A stretch of 64,000 bases of DNA from Alphaproteobacteria bacterium (GTDB taxonomy: Bacteria > Pseudomonadota > Alphaproteobacteria > Geminicoccales > Geminicoccaceae): positions 1 through 64,000 of the forward strand of contig JALSGP010000046.1 in assembly GCA_026982705.1 (NCBI GenBank). Reading direction: 5' to 3'. The notes under the pieces were generated by a model, which saw nothing but the letters and a program-made list of their open reading frames with translations, was not told where the DNA came from and did no database searches. A program made the position numbers and the translations under genes. The number at the start of each line of letters is the position of its first letter. Within the stretch, counting starts at the first letter, position 1. Positions 1-9,107 of the stretch are shown one piece after another.

Positions 1-251
1 AGGAGGAAATGGAGCCAGAGGGGCGGAGCGTAGCGCATCTCCACCACCAGCGCCGCCCCCACCACCACGAAGCCCACCAGCAGCACCACGAAGGCGACGG
101 GACCGTCGCCGGCATCGTGGCGCCCCAATTCGAGGCCGCAGGCCTCGCAGCGATCCGCGAGGCGGAGGAAGCCCGCGAAGAGCCGGCCGCGTCCGCAGCG
201 CGGACAGCGGCCGGCCATCGCGGCCCGGACGGGCGAGACGCACGCGCTCAC
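1..251 (-). CDS. DUF983 membrane protein (3' end beyond window)
   Basis: The visible N-terminus carries two CxxC-like pairs (CPRCGRGRLF and, 16 residues on, CEACG), then a hydrophobic stretch (VAFVVLLVGFVVVGAALVVE). This is the DUF983 pattern: a short zinc-ribbon-like head and two membrane helices. DUF983 genes commonly follow coxC in alphaproteobacterial cytochrome oxidase clusters; a role in oxidase assembly is assumed, not proven. I chose GTG at 251 because it lies just past the coxC stop and gives the extra N-terminal residues usual in the family; ATG at 218 is the alternative. The gene runs off the left edge, so its end and any surf1 behind it cannot be seen. Confidence 0.8.
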   Translation of the reverse strand, partial: MSACVSPVRAAMAGRCPRCGRGRLFAGFLRLADRCEACGLELGRHDAGDGPVAFVVLLVGFVVVGAALVVEMRYAPPLWLHFL

Positions 252-252
252 C

Positions 253-1095
253 TCAGGGCACCGCGGGCACGGTGAATTCGAGGCTGCCGCCCCACCAGTA
301 GACGAAGGTGAAGAGGAACAGCCATACCACGTCCACGAAATGCCAGTACCAGGCCGCCGCCTCGAGGCCGACGTGCTGTTCGGGGGTGAAGTCGTTCTTC
401 CAGGCCCGATAGGCACAGACCATGAGGAAGACGGTGCCGATCTGCACGTGGAGGCCGTGGAAGCCGGTGGCCACGTAGAAGGCCGAGCCGAAGATCCCGT
501 CGGTGAAGTCGAAGCCCTCGTGGACGATGGCCTGATAGTACTCGTAGCCCTGGAAGAAGGTGAAGATCAGGCCGAGCAGCACGGTGAGCAGGAGGGCCTT
601 GAAGCCGGTGCGGTTGTCCCCGTGGCGGATGGCGTGGTGGGCCCAGGTGACGGTGGCGCCCGAGGTGAGGAGGATCAGAGTGTTGAGGAAGGGAATCTCC
701 CAGGTGGGCACCGGCTCGACGCCCTCGGGGGGCCAGGAGACGGGCTGCGGCGGTGCGTTCGGCGGCACCAGGGCGCCCCAGAAGAAGGCCCAGAAGAAGG
801 CCGCGAAGAACAGGACCTCCGAAGTGATGAAGAGCGCCATGCCGAGGCGCAGGCCGTGGGAGACCACCGGCGTGTGGTGGCCTGCCCGCGACTCCTTCAG
901 CACGTCGCTCCACCAGCCCACCATGGTGACGGCGATGAGGGCGATGCCGGCCCAGAAGAGCCAGGGGCCCGCGGCCATCTCGTGCATCCACAGCGCCGCC
1001 CCCATGGTGAAGAGGACGCCGGCCACCGAGCCCACGAGGGGCCACGGGCTCGGCTCCACCAGATGGAAGGGATGTTTCGCGGTTTCCGTTGCCAT
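253..1095 (-). CDS. coxC: Cytochrome c oxidase subunit III
   Basis: Integral membrane subunit of the aa3-type oxidase; it holds no redox metals and stabilises subunit I. The 280 residues match the family. The N-terminus (KHPFHLVEPSPWPLVGS) is typical, as are SHGLRLGMALFITSEVLFF, WAFFWGAL, LTSGATVTWAHHA and GFHGLHVQIGT, with the last helices ending in WHFVDVVWLFLF and YWWGGS. The ATG at 1095 has an AGGGAG-rich ribosome site. It is the fifth gene of the minus-strand run coxB-coxA-ctaB-small ORF-coxC-DUF983, and its stop lies 1 bp before the DUF983 GTG. Confidence 0.97.
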   Translation of the reverse strand: MATETAKHPFHLVEPSPWPLVGSVAGVLFTMGAALWMHEMAAGPWLFWAGIALIAVTMVGWWSDVLKESRAGHHTPVVSHGLRLGMALFITSEVLFFAAFFWAFFWGALVPPNAPPQPVSWPPEGVEPVPTWEIPFLNTLILLTSGATVTWAHHAIRHGDNRTGFKALLLTVLLGLIFTFFQGYEYYQAIVHEGFDFTDGIFGSAFYVATGFHGLHVQIGTVFLMVCAYRAWKNDFTPEQHVGLEAAAWYWHFVDVVWLFLFTFVYWWGGSLEFTVPAVP

Positions 1096-1122
1096 CGACC
1101 TGCTCCCTCTACCCTCCTGTCC

Positions 1123-1272
1123 TCAGCCGCCGCGGGCGCCCATGCGCAGGATGGTGATGACGTAGAACAGGATCACCAGCGCGAAGAGCAGCACCGCCAG
1201 CGCGATGTTGCGGCTGCGCCGCCGCCGTTCGAACGCGTCCCGGTCGGACGGCCCGTTGGGATCACCCGGCAC
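1123..1272 (-). CDS. CoxF-like small single-helix protein between ctaB and coxC
   Basis: A 49-residue ORF starting with GTG at 1272 that overlaps the ctaB stop. It has a polar, arginine-rich head (FERRRRRSRN) and one helix (IALAVLLFALVILFYVITIL), then MGARGG. Alphaproteobacterial cox loci often carry a short one-helix protein here (CoxF-like), usually just before ctaG. Here the next gene is coxC, 27 bp on. It is too short for strong family evidence; position, helix and tight coupling are the support. Function unknown, possibly oxidase assembly. Confidence 0.65.
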   Translation of the reverse strand: MPGDPNGPSDRDAFERRRRSRNIALAVLLFALVILFYVITILRMGARGG

Positions 1273-2188
1273 CGACGGTCACTCCCACGGCCCGGTCCAC
1301 CACCAGCGCCAGGAACAGCCCGAAGAGATGGACGATGGAGACGCGGAACAGCCGCCGCGCCTCGCGATCGGCCCCGGTCCGGGCGAGGCGTTCGGCCGCC
1401 GCCACGAAGGTCCCGCCCAGCAGCAGAGCCGCCACCCCGTAGAGGAGGCCGGCCATGCCCACGACCCAGGGCAGGAGACCGATGCCGGCCACCAGCCAGG
1501 TGTAGGCACGGATCTGGCGGATCGTGGCCGTCCGTCCCGCCACCACCGGCAGCATGGGCACGCCGGCACGGGCGTAGTCCTCACTGCGGCACAGGGCCAG
1601 CGCCCAGAAATGGGGTGGTGTCCAGAGGAAGATCAGGGCGAACAGCAGCCAGGCCTCGAGGGACACCTCGCCACTCGCCGCCGCCCAGCCCACCACCGGC
1701 GGCAGGGCCCCGGCGGCCCCGCCGATCACGATGTTCTGGGGTGTCCGGCGCTTGAGGAACACCGTGTAGATCAGGGCGTAGTAGACGATGGTGAGGGCCA
1801 GGAGGCCCGCCGCCAGCCAGTTGGTGGCGAGTCCCAGCACCGCCACCGCCACCAGCCCCAGCACCACGCCGGCACCCCACGCCTCCGCCGGATCGATGCG
1901 ACCGGCGGCGGTGGGGCGGTGGCGGGTGCGGGCCATGAGACGGTCGATGTCCGCGTCGTGGGCGTTGTTGAGGGCGGCGGCCGCGCCGGCACCGGCGGCG
2001 ATGGCGAGGACGGCGATCGCCGCCAGCACCGGATGCGGCTCGCCCGGGGCGAGGTAGAGCCCCACGGCCGCGGTGAACACCGCGAGCTGCATGACGTTGG
2101 GCTTGAACAGCCGCCACCAGTCGCGGAGGGAGGCCGCCGCGGGGGCGGCGTCCTCCACCAGGATCCGTTCACGCGGTCGTGACGTCAC
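1262..2188 (-). CDS. ctaB: Protoheme IX farnesyltransferase (heme O synthase)
   Basis: UbiA-family membrane prenyltransferase that adds a farnesyl group to protoheme IX to make heme O, the precursor of heme A for coxA. The first aspartate-rich motif is NNAHDADIDRLMARTRHRP (about residues 78-96). LFALIFLWTPPHFWALAL and the following YARAGVPMLPVVAG are signature segments of CyoE/CtaB. Length 308 with about eight predicted helices fits. The start is GTG at 2188 with a GAGGAGAGGGG ribosome site, 18 bp after the coxA stop, so translation is probably coupled. Confidence 0.96.
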   Translation of the reverse strand: MTSRPRERILVEDAAPAAASLRDWWRLFKPNVMQLAVFTAAVGLYLAPGEPHPVLAAIAVLAIAAGAGAAAALNNAHDADIDRLMARTRHRPTAAGRIDPAEAWGAGVVLGLVAVAVLGLATNWLAAGLLALTIVYYALIYTVFLKRRTPQNIVIGGAAGALPPVVGWAAASGEVSLEAWLLFALIFLWTPPHFWALALCRSEDYARAGVPMLPVVAGRTATIRQIRAYTWLVAGIGLLPWVVGMAGLLYGVAALLLGGTFVAAAERLARTGADREARRLFRVSIVHLFGLFLALVVDRAVGVTVGAG

Positions 2189-2206
2189 CTCGCCCCTCTC
2201 CTCGGC

Positions 2207-3814
<1,608 letters not shown>

Positions 3815-3837
3815 TTACCCTGGAAGTTCCCCCGCGC

Positions 3838-4659
3838 TCAGTTGGCGGCGAGCCGGACCGGCGCCTCGTCGGCCCGGGCGAACTCTTCCTGCGCCTTCTT
3901 CACCCAGGCGTCGAACTCCTCGCGGGTCACCACCTTGACGGCGATGGGCATGAAGCCGTGGCCGTAGCCGCACAGCTCCGAGCACTGACCGTAGAAGGTC
4001 CCCGTCTCCCTGGCCTCGATCCACACCTCGTTGAGCCGTCCGGGAACGGCGTCGATCTTGACCCCGAAGGCGGGCACCGCCCAGGAGTGGAGCACGTCGC
4101 CGGCGGTGACCTGGAGGGTGATCTTGGTGTTCACGGGAATGACGACGTAGTTGTCGGTCGCGAGCAGACGCGGCTCACCGGGCTCCAGCTCGTCGTCCTG
4201 CTTCATGATGGCATCGAAGGTGAAATTGCCGTGATCCGGATAGACATAGGACCAGTACCACTGATGGCCGATGGCCTTGATGCGGAACTCGGTCTCGGGA
4301 ACCGTGTCCATGTAATAGAGCAGCTTGAAGGACGGAATGGCGATGATCACCAGGATCAGCACCGGAATCGCCGTCCAGAGCACCTCGAGGGTGGTGTTGT
4401 GGCTGCGCTTGGACGGGACCGGATTCTTGTCCTCGCGGAAGCGCACCACCACATAGCCGATCAACCCGAAGACGACGAGGCAGATGAGGGTGATGATCAC
4501 CAGCAGCAGGTTGTGGAACTCGGTGAGCTTCTCCATCACCGGCGTCACCGCCCGCTGCAGGTTCATCTGCCAGGGATGCGGCAGTACGCTCTCGGCGAGC
4601 GCCGGCCCCGACACGGCCGCGGCCATCGCCGCGAGCGCCAGCGATCTGCGCCACTTCAT
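3838..4659 (-). CDS. coxB: Cytochrome c oxidase subunit II
   Basis: Periplasmic CuA subunit that accepts electrons from cytochrome c. The 273-residue product has a signal peptide (LALAAMAAAVSGPALA), two transmembrane helices (around LLLVIITLICLVVFGLIGYVVV and VLWTAIPVLILVIIAIPS) and a cupredoxin domain. IGHQWYWSYVYPD is the aromatic electron-entry region; DVLHSWAVPAFGVK and CSELCGYGHGFM supply the CuA ligands, all present. There is no fused cytochrome c domain. ATG at 4659 with a GAGAGGGGG ribosome site. It is the first gene of the cox run, 74 bp from a FixK/FNR-type palindrome. Confidence 0.98.
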   Translation of the reverse strand: MKWRRSLALAAMAAAVSGPALAESVLPHPWQMNLQRAVTPVMEKLTEFHNLLLVIITLICLVVFGLIGYVVVRFREDKNPVPSKRSHNTTLEVLWTAIPVLILVIIAIPSFKLLYYMDTVPETEFRIKAIGHQWYWSYVYPDHGNFTFDAIMKQDDELEPGEPRLLATDNYVVIPVNTKITLQVTAGDVLHSWAVPAFGVKIDAVPGRLNEVWIEARETGTFYGQCSELCGYGHGFMPIAVKVVTREEFDAWVKKAQEEFARADEAPVRLAAN

Positions 4660-4733
4660 CGCCTGCGACCCCCTCTCTCGGATGGCTCGAGGTCCGGACT
4701 TCGCGGCCCGGAACGTCCGCGACGCCCCTGTCC

Positions 4734-4747
4734 TTGACGCGCGTCAA
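4734..4747. promoter_or_regulatory. FixK/FnrL-type palindrome upstream of coxB
   Basis: TTGACGCGCGTCAA is a perfect 14-bp palindrome fitting TTGA(T/C)-N4-(A/G)TCAA, the site bound by FNR/FixK-family regulators in alphaproteobacteria. It lies 74 bp before the coxB ATG and 126 bp before the small plus-strand ORF at 4874, so it could serve either. For an aerobic-type oxidase, oxygen-linked control is plausible, but binding is inferred from sequence alone. Confidence 0.5.
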
Positions 4748-4873
4748 ACCTATCCGGGCACCTCCCGCCTGTCGCCGGCGACACGTTGTCGCAAGAACGG
4801 ACAGGATTCCTCGGGAGATCTTCACGATCTCTTAACCCGCGGGTGGCAGGGTGCGGGGCGGTCCCGCGGAGCG

Positions 4874-5032
4874 ATGGCCATGACGACCACGCCTCTCCCG
4901 GCATCCGCCCGGACTCGCGCCGCCCCGGTCTCCGAGCGCCTGCCGCCGGCCCTGGCCCTCTCCTTCATCCTCGTGAGTTCGACGCTGCTGTGGGCGCTGA
5001 TCGGCTGGGGCGTGAGGGCACTGCTGCGCTGA
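4874..5032 (+). CDS. Putative small single-helix membrane protein
   Basis: A 52-residue ORF, divergent from coxB, with a polar head rich in Thr, Ala and Arg and one clean hydrophobic helix (LALSFILVSSTLLWALIGW) ending in VRALLR and a stop. GGAG lies just before ATG 4874; a second ATG at 4880 would also serve. I recognise no family. The helix and ribosome site favour a real gene, but in DNA this GC-rich short ORFs arise easily by chance. Confidence 0.45.
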   Translation: MAMTTTPLPASARTRAAPVSERLPPALALSFILVSSTLLWALIGWGVRALLR

Positions 5033-5374
5033 GACACGGCGTCGGCGGCCCGCCGCCACCGATACGTCCGACCCGCCCGGGCGGCCGGCATCCGCGTCCG
5101 GAGCCACGCGTCGCCACGACGGTGTGGCGGTCTCACCCGGGTGGACCGGAATCCGCCGCGGAGTCCGTCGCGCCACCGGCGGCCTCCTCCCCGGTCGCGG
5201 GCGGAACATCTCCGGGTACACCCCGGGGAGCCCGGCGCCCTCGCCCGCCCCGACCGCGGGCGGAACACCCCGCGGCGGGGATCCGCCCCGGCCCGTCGGG
5301 GTCGCCGGAGCGGACGCGGCCGTTCCCCGACACCCGTCCGGTCCCGACGGAGGCGACGGACCCTGCCGGGCGGC
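5033..5374. other. Non-coding gap of about 340 bp
   Basis: Sequence between the small ORF and the start of the decayed ADP-ribosylglycohydrolase gene. Long open frames on both strands here are arginine/proline/glycine-rich and resemble no protein; they follow from the scarcity of stop codons at this GC content. No RNA gene, repeat or promoter was seen. Confidence 0.6.
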
Positions 5375-6137
5375 ATGGTCGGCCATCCGGTGGCGCGCGC
5401 TCCGAGAGCCGGCGGCGACGCATCCGGTCGAAGGACCTCGACTCCTCCCATCCCCGCTTCCATCCCCGCGGCCGCTTCCCCGGCGACACCGTCCGGCCCC
5501 GTTGCGGTGGCGGAATGGCTGATGGAGGGCGGCGATCGCGCCCCTCGCCTGGGGAGCCGGATGGCGCGCCATCCCCGCCGCGGCCACGGCGGGCCGTTCC
5601 GCCGCCGGGCGGCCGATCCCGGGCCGGTCCCCACGGGCGCCGGGGCAATGGCGCGCCCGTGCAGGGAGGACCGGTGGGCCGGGTGACCCGCAACGCGGCG
5701 GAGGTGCCGATGCTCGCCGCGCGTTCGGCGGTGGTCACCCACGAGCGTCCGGAGGCGGTCCGGGCGCCGCGGCCCCCGACGCGCGCCGTCTCCCGCACCC
5801 GCCACGGGGCGGCGGCCGCCCACATCCGCCGCGAGACACCGCCCGCTTCGGCTAGGATCGCGCGGCCCACGTGGACGGGATCCGTCGCGTCCACCGGCTT
5901 CGACGTCTCCGCCCGCGGCGGGACGCCGCCGGCGCTCGTCCTCCTGCCGGAGGCGCGGGACTTCGAGGGCGCCGTCCGCGACGCCGTCTCCCTCGCCGGC
6001 GACGGCGACACCCTCGCCTGCATGGCCGGCGTGGTGGCGGAGGCCCGCTTCGCCATTCCGAGGTGGATCGAGACGGGCGTCCGCCCCCTCCTCACCGCCC
6101 ACGTCCCAGCCCCGGTGGCCCGCTTCCGCGCCCGCCA
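5375..6137 (+). pseudogene. Decayed ADP-ribosylglycohydrolase (DraG/ARH-like) gene
   Basis: Pieces of one ADP-ribosylglycohydrolase lie in order but in two reading frames. Frame A (about 5411-5494) gives RSKDLDSSHPRFHPRGRFP then GDTV, where the family has FHP..RFTDDTV. Frame B (about 5501-5637) gives VAVAEWLMEGGD and HPRRGHGGPFRRR, matching family VAEWLLEGGD and YP.AGYGGRFRRW. Frame A resumes near 5641 with GNGAP (family GNGSAMR), SAVVTHERPEA (family SA.VTHNHPEG), GFDVSARGGTPPALV (family FDV.CQGTVP.AL) and DFEGAVRDAVSLAGDGDT (family GGDSDT), ending in LACMAGVVAEARFAIPRWI. Two frameshifts plus loss of metal-ligand residues indicate a dead gene. No intact start is clear; ATG 5375 and the end are approximate. 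Confidence 0.75.
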
Positions 6138-6179
6138 CGTGGCGGCCCCGTCCGGCGGGGAGGGGCGCCGCCGGGACGA

Positions 6180-7352
6180 TCAGTCACGGGCGAGGCCGAA
6201 GAGGGGGCGCAGACGTACGCCCACGGCGTTGCCGGCCAGCGCCGCCGCCAGCCACGCCCAGCCGTGGAGGCTGCCCGAGACGACCCCCGAGAAGAAGGCG
6301 CCGATGTTGCAGCCGAAGGCGAGCCGGGCCCCGTAGCCCAGCAGCAGCCCGCCCACCACCGCCGCCACCAGTTCGCGCGGGGCGAGGCGCCCGCCGAACC
6401 GCAGGCGGCCGGCCAGCGCCGCGGCGAGCGCCGCGCCGAGGACGATGGCGATGTTCATCACGCTGGTGACGTCCGCCAGCACCGGCAGGTCGAGGGCGGC
6501 CTCGGCGCCCCGCCAGTAGGGCCAGTCCCGGACCGCCACGCCCGCCGTCTCGGCGATCTTCGCCCCCCACAGGGCGAAGGCGCCCGTGATCCCCCACGGC
6601 CGACCGGCCAGCAGCAGGGTGGCATAGTTGAGCAGGGCCAGCGCCACCGCGCCCGCCAAGAGCGGCCAGGGCCCCGCGAGGAGACGCCAGCCGCGGGGAT
6701 CGGATCCCGGGCCGGCGGTCCCGCGCCGACGCTCCACGGCGAGGCTGGCGAGGGCGAGGGCGGCGAGGAGGGTGAGCTGGATCGTCACCGCGCGCCAGGG
6801 AGCCTCCTCGAGACCGGGCAGGGTGACGATGCCCAGCGACGGCAGCCCCCACCACCAGGGCGCGTGGGCGGCCCCCAGCAGCGAGCCCGCCACGAAGAAC
6901 ACCAGCACCACCGCCATGCGCGGGCTGCCACCGCCGAGGGCGAAGAGGCAGCCGGAGGCGCAGCCGTTCGCGAGCTGCATGCCGATGCCGAAGAGGAAGG
7001 CGCCCACCGCGACGCTCACGCCGACCGGCGCGTAGGCGCCGTAGAGGGGGATGGGCTCGAGGGCGCTCGCGGCGATGGCGGGGACGAAGAGGACGGTGCC
7101 CACCGCCAGCATCGCCAGCTGGGCGCGGAGGCCACGACCGTCGCCGTGCACCAGCAGCCGCCGCCAGGCCGAGGTGAAGCCGAAGTCGGCGTGGCGGAGG
7201 ACGATGCCGAGGGCGAGGCCCACCAGCGCCAGGGCCACATGGCGCGGTCCCGCCACCGCCTGGACGGCGGCGAGATAGGCCGCGGTGGCCAGCAGGATCC
7301 CGAGGGGGGCCATCCGCGGGAAGGGACGGACGAGATCGAGGCGGCCGGCCAT
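6180..7352 (-). CDS. YeeE/YedE-family sulfur (thiosulfate) permease
   Basis: A 390-residue polytopic membrane protein of the YeeE/YedE family; characterised members (TsuA) take up thiosulfate. The two half-repeats are visible through their cysteine motifs: FGIGMQLANGCASGCLFALG (about residues 121-140) and RLAFGCNIGAFFSGVVSGSLHGW near the C-terminus. About ten to twelve helices are evident. No TusA-like (TsuB) gene is adjacent, although a cysE/desulfurase sulfur operon lies 15 kb away. ATG 7352 is assigned because LDLVRPFPRM leads straight into the first helix; its ribosome site is weak. Confidence 0.88.
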   Translation of the reverse strand: MAGRLDLVRPFPRMAPLGILLATAAYLAAVQAVAGPRHVALALVGLALGIVLRHADFGFTSAWRRLLVHGDGRGLRAQLAMLAVGTVLFVPAIAASALEPIPLYGAYAPVGVSVAVGAFLFGIGMQLANGCASGCLFALGGGSPRMAVVLVFFVAGSLLGAAHAPWWWGLPSLGIVTLPGLEEAPWRAVTIQLTLLAALALASLAVERRRGTAGPGSDPRGWRLLAGPWPLLAGAVALALLNYATLLLAGRPWGITGAFALWGAKIAETAGVAVRDWPYWRGAEAALDLPVLADVTSVMNIAIVLGAALAAALAGRLRFGGRLAPRELVAAVVGGLLLGYGARLAFGCNIGAFFSGVVSGSLHGWAWLAAALAGNAVGVRLRPLFGLARD

Positions 7353-7654
7353 TTCTGCACCATTCTCACGTTGTTTTTTCTGTTTTACGATTCTGGATAG
7401 GTGTTCATGGCCCTGTCAAGCGCGCCCGCTCGATGCTCCATTCTGCCGGGGCGGACATCTCGCCGCACCCCACGGCTGCGTGAGCCCGCCGGGGCGCCGT
7501 CACGATCCCGTGGGTGGGGACCGGGGCGCCGGCCGGGGAAGATGTTGACCTCCCGCGCGTCCACCCTCAGGGTGGGGACCGCCGGAGCCCGCGGCCTCCG
7601 TCACGGATCCTCGGATGCCCGCCACGACCGGGGCAGCGAGTGAGGCGCACGACC
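7353..7654. other. Divergent intergenic region
   Basis: About 300 bp between the divergent permease and peptidase genes. The first 60 bp are T-rich on the plus strand (7371-7390), unusual for this window, and hold the candidate promoter described separately. The remaining 230 bp are GC-rich with no convincing ORF, repeat or RNA gene. Confidence 0.6.
7390..7419 (-). promoter_or_regulatory. Candidate sigma-70 promoter for the YeeE/YedE gene
   Basis: On the minus strand TTGACA (7419-7414), an 18-bp spacer and CAGAAT (7395-7390, 4 of 6 to TATAAT) precede the permease ATG by 37 bp. The surrounding AT-rich patch supports a promoter, but the -10 match is modest. Confidence 0.35.
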
Positions 7655-9022
7655 ATGCTGGGGAGTCTCCATGCCGTCCGGGCCGGGCGGCCGCGCGTGA
7701 TCCTTCTTGCCGTGGCCGCGGCACTGACCGCGGCCGGTATCGCCGGTGTCCTGCTCCTCGCCGGATCGCGACCACCCGGTGAGGCCCGGGCCGCCCTCCG
7801 CGCCGGGGGCGGGGATCGGTGGCCCGCCGAGCGCGGTTTCGAGACCCCGGCGCGGCTGCCGGATCTCGGTCCGGCCTGGGCGCCGCCGCTGGAGGCCGCC
7901 GGCCGGCCCATCGCCCGCCGTCTCGAGGTGGGGCGCGGCGACACCCTCATGGCCATGCTGGTGGGCGCCGGCATTCCCCGGGCCGAGGCCCACGAGGCGA
8001 TCCAGCGCCTGCGCGGCCGCTTCGACCCGCGCGATCTCAGGCCGGGGCAGGCGCTGCTGGTGGAGCTGGCGCCGCGGGCCGAGGGCGGAGTGCGCCTCGC
8101 CTCCCTCGCCCTCGACGTGGACTTCGCCCGCCGCCTGCGCCTCGAACGCACCGCCGACGGTTTCGCCGTCCGCGACATGGTGCTGCCGGTGGTGCGGCGT
8201 CCCCGGCTGGTGACGGGGGTGGTAGAGGACAGCCTCTACGTCGCCGGCCGCGCCCGCGGGGTCCCCGACCGCGTCCTCATGGAGCTGGTGCGGCTCCTGA
8301 GCTGGGACGTGGACTTCCAGCGCGACCTCCAGCCGGGTGACCGCTTCGAGATCCTCTGGGAGGAGCTCGAGCGGACCGACGGCGGGGCCCGTCGCGTGGG
8401 CGAGGTGCTCTACGGGCGCCTCCAGGTGGCCGGGCGCGAGATCGCCTTCTATCGTTTCGAGCGCGCCGACGGTCGGGTGCGGTACTACGGGCCCGACGGC
8501 CGCTCCCTGCGCAAGGCGCTCTTGCGCACGCCGGTGGACGGCGCCCGCATCAGCTCGCGCTTCGGCAAGCGCCGCCATCCCATCCTCGGCTACACCCGCA
8601 TGCACAAGGGCGTGGACTTCGCGGCCCCGCGCGGCACCCCCGTCTATGCCGCCGGCGACGGGGTGGTGACCTACGCTGGCCGCAAGGGCGGCTACGGCAT
8701 CTACGCCCGGATCCGCCACAACGGCCGCTACGCCACCACCTACGCCCACATGTCCCGCCTCGCCCGCGGCATCCGCCGCGGCGTCCGGGTGCGTCAGGGG
8801 CAGGTGATCGGCTATGTGGGCAGTACCGGACGCTCCACCGGCCCCCATCTCCACTTCGAGGTGCTGGTCGACGGCCGGCAGGTGAATCCGCTCCGGATCC
8901 GTCAGCCCTCCAGCGAGCGCCTCGCCGGTCGCGAGCTCGAACGCTTCCGCCGCACCGTCGCCGCCATCGACGCGCTCCGTGCCCGTCTCGCCCGCACCGA
9001 CCTCCTCGCCAGCCGCGAGTGA
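7655..9022 (+). CDS. M23-family peptidoglycan endopeptidase
   Basis: Envelope zinc metallopeptidase of the LytM/M23 family, expected to cut peptide cross-links in peptidoglycan. The 455-residue protein has an N-terminal membrane anchor (VILLAVAAALTAAGIAGVLLLA), a LysM/OapA-like segment (RRLEVGRGDTLMAMLVGAGI), a middle domain of MepM type (DRVLMELVRLLSWDVDFQRDLQPGDRF), and the catalytic domain with zinc motifs HKGVD (near residue 317) and HLHFE (near 399). Active-site residues are intact. ATG 7655 follows GTGAGG; an in-frame GTG lies 15 bp upstream. Confidence 0.93.
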   Translation: MLGSLHAVRAGRPRVILLAVAAALTAAGIAGVLLLAGSRPPGEARAALRAGGGDRWPAERGFETPARLPDLGPAWAPPLEAAGRPIARRLEVGRGDTLMAMLVGAGIPRAEAHEAIQRLRGRFDPRDLRPGQALLVELAPRAEGGVRLASLALDVDFARRLRLERTADGFAVRDMVLPVVRRPRLVTGVVEDSLYVAGRARGVPDRVLMELVRLLSWDVDFQRDLQPGDRFEILWEELERTDGGARRVGEVLYGRLQVAGREIAFYRFERADGRVRYYGPDGRSLRKALLRTPVDGARISSRFGKRRHPILGYTRMHKGVDFAAPRGTPVYAAGDGVVTYAGRKGGYGIYARIRHNGRYATTYAHMSRLARGIRRGVRVRQGQVIGYVGSTGRSTGPHLHFEVLVDGRQVNPLRIRQPSSERLAGRELERFRRTVAAIDALRARLARTDLLASRE

Positions 9023-9107
9023 GGGACGCCGCCCGCCGATCCGTCCCCGCCGCCGGCCCGGAGCGAGGGAGATCGCGGAGTCCGGTTGTCCGGATCGTGT
9101 GCGTCCC

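Noticed and set aside
9-275. An 88-residue plus-strand ORF at the left edge
   Set aside because: It is antisense to the DUF983 gene, whose cysteine motifs and helix are clear on the minus strand.
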